The notes below the pieces were generated by a model. It had not been told where the DNA came from, made no database searches, and saw only the letters and a list, made by a program, of their open reading frames with translations. Of a DNA stretch of 64,000 nucleotides, positions 61,443-64,000 are shown one piece after another (the stretch's first letter is position 1; each line of letters starts with the position of its first letter). This DNA is from Bosea sp. F3-2. GTDB lineage: Bacteria > Pseudomonadota > Alphaproteobacteria > Rhizobiales > Beijerinckiaceae. A program made the position numbers and the translations under genes. The stretch spans positions 5,173,501-5,237,500 of the forward strand of contig NZ_CP042331.1 of the NCBI RefSeq assembly GCF_008253865.1, given 5' to 3'.

Positions 61443-61799
61443 ATGACCAAAATTCTTGCTGCAATGGCTGCCTCGTTCGTCTTTACCGCATCGGGCATGG
61501 CGACGGCCCAGGTGCCTCTCACGAGCTATGTCGATGCCAACGGCTTCATCGATGTTCAGGCTCTGACCTGCGCGCAGCTCGCCGGGACCTTCCAGGAGGA
61601 CGCCGACGCGCTCTCTGCATGGTACAGCGGCTGGTATAACGGCCTCGCCAAGAAGCATTTTCTTGACCTGAAGAAGGGCAAGGTCGTCGAGCACGAGGTC
61701 ATCGTTTACTGCAAGGCCAATCCCGGGAAGAAGATCATCGAAGCGATTGCTGTCGTGTTCAAGGATGAGCGCGCCAAGTTGGGAATCGAGATGAAGTGA
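61443..61799 (+). CDS. HdeA/HdeB-like periplasmic protein
   Basis: A 118-residue protein with a signal peptide (cleaved near ATAQ) and an HdeA-type domain: LTCAQLAGTFQEDADALSAW with the first Cys and VIVYCKANPGKKIIEAIAVV with the second, which would form the conserved disulphide. HdeA-family proteins are acid-activated periplasmic chaperones. ATG 61443 follows AAGGGGAA. It stands alone between the barrel gene and a hairpin. Confidence 0.82.
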   Translation: MTKILAAMAASFVFTASGMATAQVPLTSYVDANGFIDVQALTCAQLAGTFQEDADALSAWYSGWYNGLAKKHFLDLKKGKVVEHEVIVYCKANPGKKIIEAIAVVFKDERAKLGIEMK

Positions 61800-61947
61800 T
61801 ATTCGGGTGGCGTCGCCAATGCAGGGCGATCCAGTGGCATATTAGCGCCTTCAGAGCGAAGCGAGGCAGGCACGGGTGAACCCGATGAGGGGCCTCGTTT
61901 CACGTCTGATCGCGCCGCGCGCCCGCGAGGGGGCACACTTCGAAACA

Positions 61948-61972
61948 AGCCCCGCGATTTCATCGCGGGGCT
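61948..61972. terminator. strong hairpin after the HdeA-like gene
   Basis: AGCCCCGCGA / TCGCGGGGCT, perfect 10-bp arms with a 5-nt loop. The minus-strand reading is followed by a T-rich stretch (TTGTTTCG), the plus-strand reading is not. It may terminate the convergent outer-membrane protein gene, 350 bp away, or the HdeA-like gene. Confidence 0.55.
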
Positions 61973-62319
61973 GTCAGCTTGACCACATTCGTGCGCGTCC
62001 AACGAGGATGCCGTGAGGTACGCCGACGTCGCAGACTGCATACTGGCTTCGCTTTCCGGGGGGCAGGTCGACATTGGAGCCGTGCCGCCTCCCGCGTCTT
62101 CTATGAGACCTTTTTTAAACCCGATGGCTGCTATGTCCCTTCGCCCGCCGGCAGGATCGACAGCGGCGTAGGCTTCGGCCAATAGAGGCGCATCACGAGA
62201 TAGATTTTGTCTTTCGGCGCCGGAGGCCGATTTGCTTCCTTGTCGGCGCCGGGGGCTGTCTAGGGATCAGTCCCAACGGCGTGCAAAGTAGAAGGCTCGA
62301 CGCGGCTTGTTCTCCTGAC
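61973..62319. other. intergenic stretch between convergent genes, no gene seen
   Basis: The interval between the HdeA-like gene and the minus-strand outer-membrane protein gene (61800-62319 in all) holds the hairpin at 61948-61972 and several GC-rich short dyads such as GGCGCCGGAGGCC, but no reading frame with a recognisable start, ribosome site or domain. Confidence 0.4.
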
Positions 62320-63159
62320 TTACTTGGGGAACAGGAACTGGACCTGGGCCCTGAGCTGCCAGTCGGCGGCGCCGGAGGGCTTTGCGACGTTGTAATAGGC
62401 CGCGAGCTGCGCGTTGATGGGCTGGCTGCCGATCTTGAACACCCGCCCAAAACCGCCTCCGATCGGCACCGTCCAGCGGTCCCCGTGGCCGCTCTCCCAG
62501 TTGGCGGTGATGATCGGAGACGACGTCAAATACCAGCCTCCGTGGAAATTGTAGTTCACGAAGGGCTGCAGCGTCATCGCATTGACCGCGCTGCGGTTGC
62601 TCTTGCCGGCGAAGGACCAGACGTTGTTGACGAGGATGCCGACCACCCAGGGGCCTTCGATAGCCAGGGCGACGAAGGCCGGCCCGGCCGAGTACTTGCC
62701 GGCCGTGAGGGTCTTGTCGGTGCCGGTCGGGAACACGAAGGTCGGACCGATGCCCCAGATGATGCCGTGCGTCGGCTGTTTGGGCGAGAAGAAGAAGCTC
62801 GGGTTGATGTCGCCGAGGCCGAACTCGCGCTCGCCAGTCACCGTCAGGGCCGGTTGCGCGATCACCGGCGTGATCCAGCGCGTGATCAGGTTCCAGTCCT
62901 TGTTGAGCGTGATCGGGATCACGGGCTGGATATTGAGGACGTTCTGCAGTTGCTTGTGTGGGCCGACGTTGAAGTTGAAGTTGTTCTGGAAAGGCACGCT
63001 GATCATGTCGGCAACGGGGTTCTGCGCCGCCTTGGCGAGATCATCGGTGCTTTTCCCGTGCTCCTCTTGGGCGGAGGCGAACGAGCTGCCAAGGCCCGCC
63101 AGGATGGCGAATGCGAGCCAGAATCCTAACCGCCGGCGGCCCGTGCGTCGTTCAGTCAT
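62320..63159 (-). CDS. outer-membrane channel-like protein, unknown substrate
   Basis: A 279-residue exported protein. The signal peptide (LGFWLAFAILAGLGSSFASA, residues about 11-30) follows a basic start. The mature protein has a coil-forming segment (DDLAKAAQNPVADMISVPFQ) and alternating hydrophobic/polar strands (NNFNFNVGPHKQLQNVLNIQ, WNLITRWITPVIAQ, FVNYNFHGGWYLTSSPIITA), ending in aromatic/Lys VQFLFPK. This matches a family of putative outer-membrane transporters of around 280 residues (sometimes called neuromedin U-like in annotations). ATG 63159 is chosen because it starts the signal peptide. Confidence 0.75.
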   Translation of the reverse strand: MTERRTGRRRLGFWLAFAILAGLGSSFASAQEEHGKSTDDLAKAAQNPVADMISVPFQNNFNFNVGPHKQLQNVLNIQPVIPITLNKDWNLITRWITPVIAQPALTVTGEREFGLGDINPSFFFSPKQPTHGIIWGIGPTFVFPTGTDKTLTAGKYSAGPAFVALAIEGPWVVGILVNNVWSFAGKSNRSAVNAMTLQPFVNYNFHGGWYLTSSPIITANWESGHGDRWTVPIGGGFGRVFKIGSQPINAQLAAYYNVAKPSGAADWQLRAQVQFLFPK

Positions 63160-64000
63160 GACGTGCTCCGTCTGAAGTCCTGACCGCCTGCAGCCAGTGG
63201 AACAGCGTGGCCCAGCGATAAGCAGCAGGCGCACTGATTGAACCAGCGCATCCTCAGCATTGGTCCGCCACTCCCTTCAGGCTCATCGCGAATAATCGGC
63301 GCGTCAGCGACGGTGATGCCTGGATAGCCCGCTGTGGTGTCGAGAGAGTTCGGAATGCTCGTTGATGCCCCGCACGTCGCGCTCCTCACCCTTATCCCCC
63401 GTTAGGCCGCGCGACCTCGACCGGCACCAACAGCGGCACCCGGCGACGGCCGCTTCCGTCTCGCCATCTCGTATCGGCTCACGGAGGCGAGTCTTGCCAT
63501 TTCGCGCCAAACGCTACGGCTCGGTGTGAGCCGCCCACACTCGCACTTTTGCTGCGCCATCTGTCTTGAACTGCGACGGCCAGTGCCGTTGATCAGCGTC
63601 GTCCTTGGACTGCACGCTCCATCGTTCCTGTCCGGACTTCGCCGAATTCGTCCGGAAGGCTCTCCGGTGCGGAAAGCCCCAGGAAGACACTCGGTTCCTG
63701 ACGAAACGTCCGCATGGGGCTGGGATCAAACGCTATCTCGGTCGATCGGCAACGTCCGGTTTCTGGCAACGCCTCATTGTCTGCAGATGGGCGCAACCCA
63801 GCCCCGTTCTTCGGCTTGGAAGAACGTCAGCAATCCACCCAACCCGGTCGTTATTCCTCAAGAGTCGGCGACGTCGTTCGTGCGCCATGAGCGGAAGTTG
63901 GGCCAACGCCGAAAAGCTGACATTCACCGCTGAGCCGCCTTGTGACCGCTCACGACCCCTTGTGGACGGCCCTCGCCCTGCTCTCGCGACCCAAACCGGC
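63160..64000. other. gene-poor end of the window
   Basis: No reading frame in this 841-bp stretch has a supported start or a recognisable domain. It contains repeat copy B at 63330-63535. Several open frames on both strands are Arg/Ser/Pro-rich and look like non-coding translation. A gene continuing beyond 64000 cannot be excluded. Confidence 0.4.
63330..63535 (-). repeat. degenerate repeat, copy B (inverted relative to 58835-59030)
   Basis: The reverse complement contains GAGCCG, CGTTTGGCGCGA, ATGGCAAGAC and GCCGTCGCCG in the same order and spacing as copy A, then a second block around GGGGCATC. With copy A it brackets the envelope-protein genes from 59.3 to 63.2 kb. Confidence 0.5.

Noticed and set aside
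61706..62182. 158-codon minus-strand ORF overlapping the HdeA-like gene
   Set aside because: It runs antisense into a well-supported gene, has no domain and covers the hairpin at 61948.
63304..63510. 68-codon minus-strand ORF starting MARNGKT
   Set aside because: Same reason as its partner at 58854; low-complexity end (HHSGLSRHHRR) and no signals.

Overview
The window is GC-rich DNA from an alphaproteobacterium, most likely order Hyphomicrobiales (Bosea-like or a close relative). That placement is an inference from codon use, DUF1127, a short DsbB, an Omp25-type beta-barrel, an HdeA-like protein, abundant ABC uptake systems and palindromic intergenic repeats of the kind common in that order. 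Genus is not certain. I see no phage, CRISPR or rRNA. There is one tRNA, Leu(CAA), and one IS3-family remnant.

Layout. 0.1-4.3 kb: a DUF1127 protein divergent from a LysR regulator, a TlpA-like thioredoxin, a DUF533 protein and an Lrp/AsnC regulator. 4.4-5.5 kb: hppD (tyrosine catabolism). 5.7-17.1 kb: a sugar-acid uptake and oxidation region, with a GhrB-like 2-hydroxyacid dehydrogenase overlapping a two-domain AprI/Inh-like secreted protein, a GntR regulator, a CUT1 sugar ABC transporter, an L-threonate-dehydrogenase-like enzyme, a LacI regulator, a tartronate-semialdehyde-reductase-like enzyme and an Asp/Glu-racemase-family protein. 17.6-21.5 kb: tRNA-Leu, a DedA/YqaA-like membrane protein, dsbB and an nfeD-SPFH pair. 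21.9-34.7 kb: a catabolic block bounded by fahA and maiA and holding a GntR regulator, a complete branched-chain-type (HAAT) ABC transporter, three SDRs, a 3-ketosteroid-dehydrogenase-like flavoprotein and a GST. 34.8-41.4 kb: a LuxR-type regulator and a polar amino-acid ABC operon with an inositol-monophosphatase-family gene, next to a MocR regulator that has lost its PLP lysine.

41.7-59.9 kb mixes intact genes with an unusual density of wreckage. Intact parts are a second Asp/Glu racemase, a UTRA-GntR regulator, a peptide ABC system with two M20-type and one M24-type hydrolases, a PotB-like permease, a GntR regulator and folD. Broken parts are an RpiR regulator with an MFS transporter tail, an internally deleted IS3 element, a PotA tail, a PotC-like gene with a stop codon, a frameshifted purU, an AraC fragment and a broken lipoprotein gene. 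59.3-63.2 kb holds small envelope proteins (secreted peptide, lipoprotein, beta-barrel, HdeA-like, second outer-membrane protein), bracketed by a degenerate inverted repeat.

How the parts work together. hppD, fahA and maiA are three of the four enzymes from 4-hydroxyphenylpyruvate to fumarate plus acetoacetate, scattered over 30 kb; homogentisate dioxygenase is not in the window. Most other units follow a one-regulator, one-transporter, few-enzymes pattern typical of a soil or rhizosphere scavenger. The strongest novelty candidates are the MocR regulator lacking Schiff-base chemistry with putative operator repeats, the M20 and M24 hydrolases with lost metal ligands beside a peptide transporter, and the fahA-HAAT-flavoprotein-SDR block.
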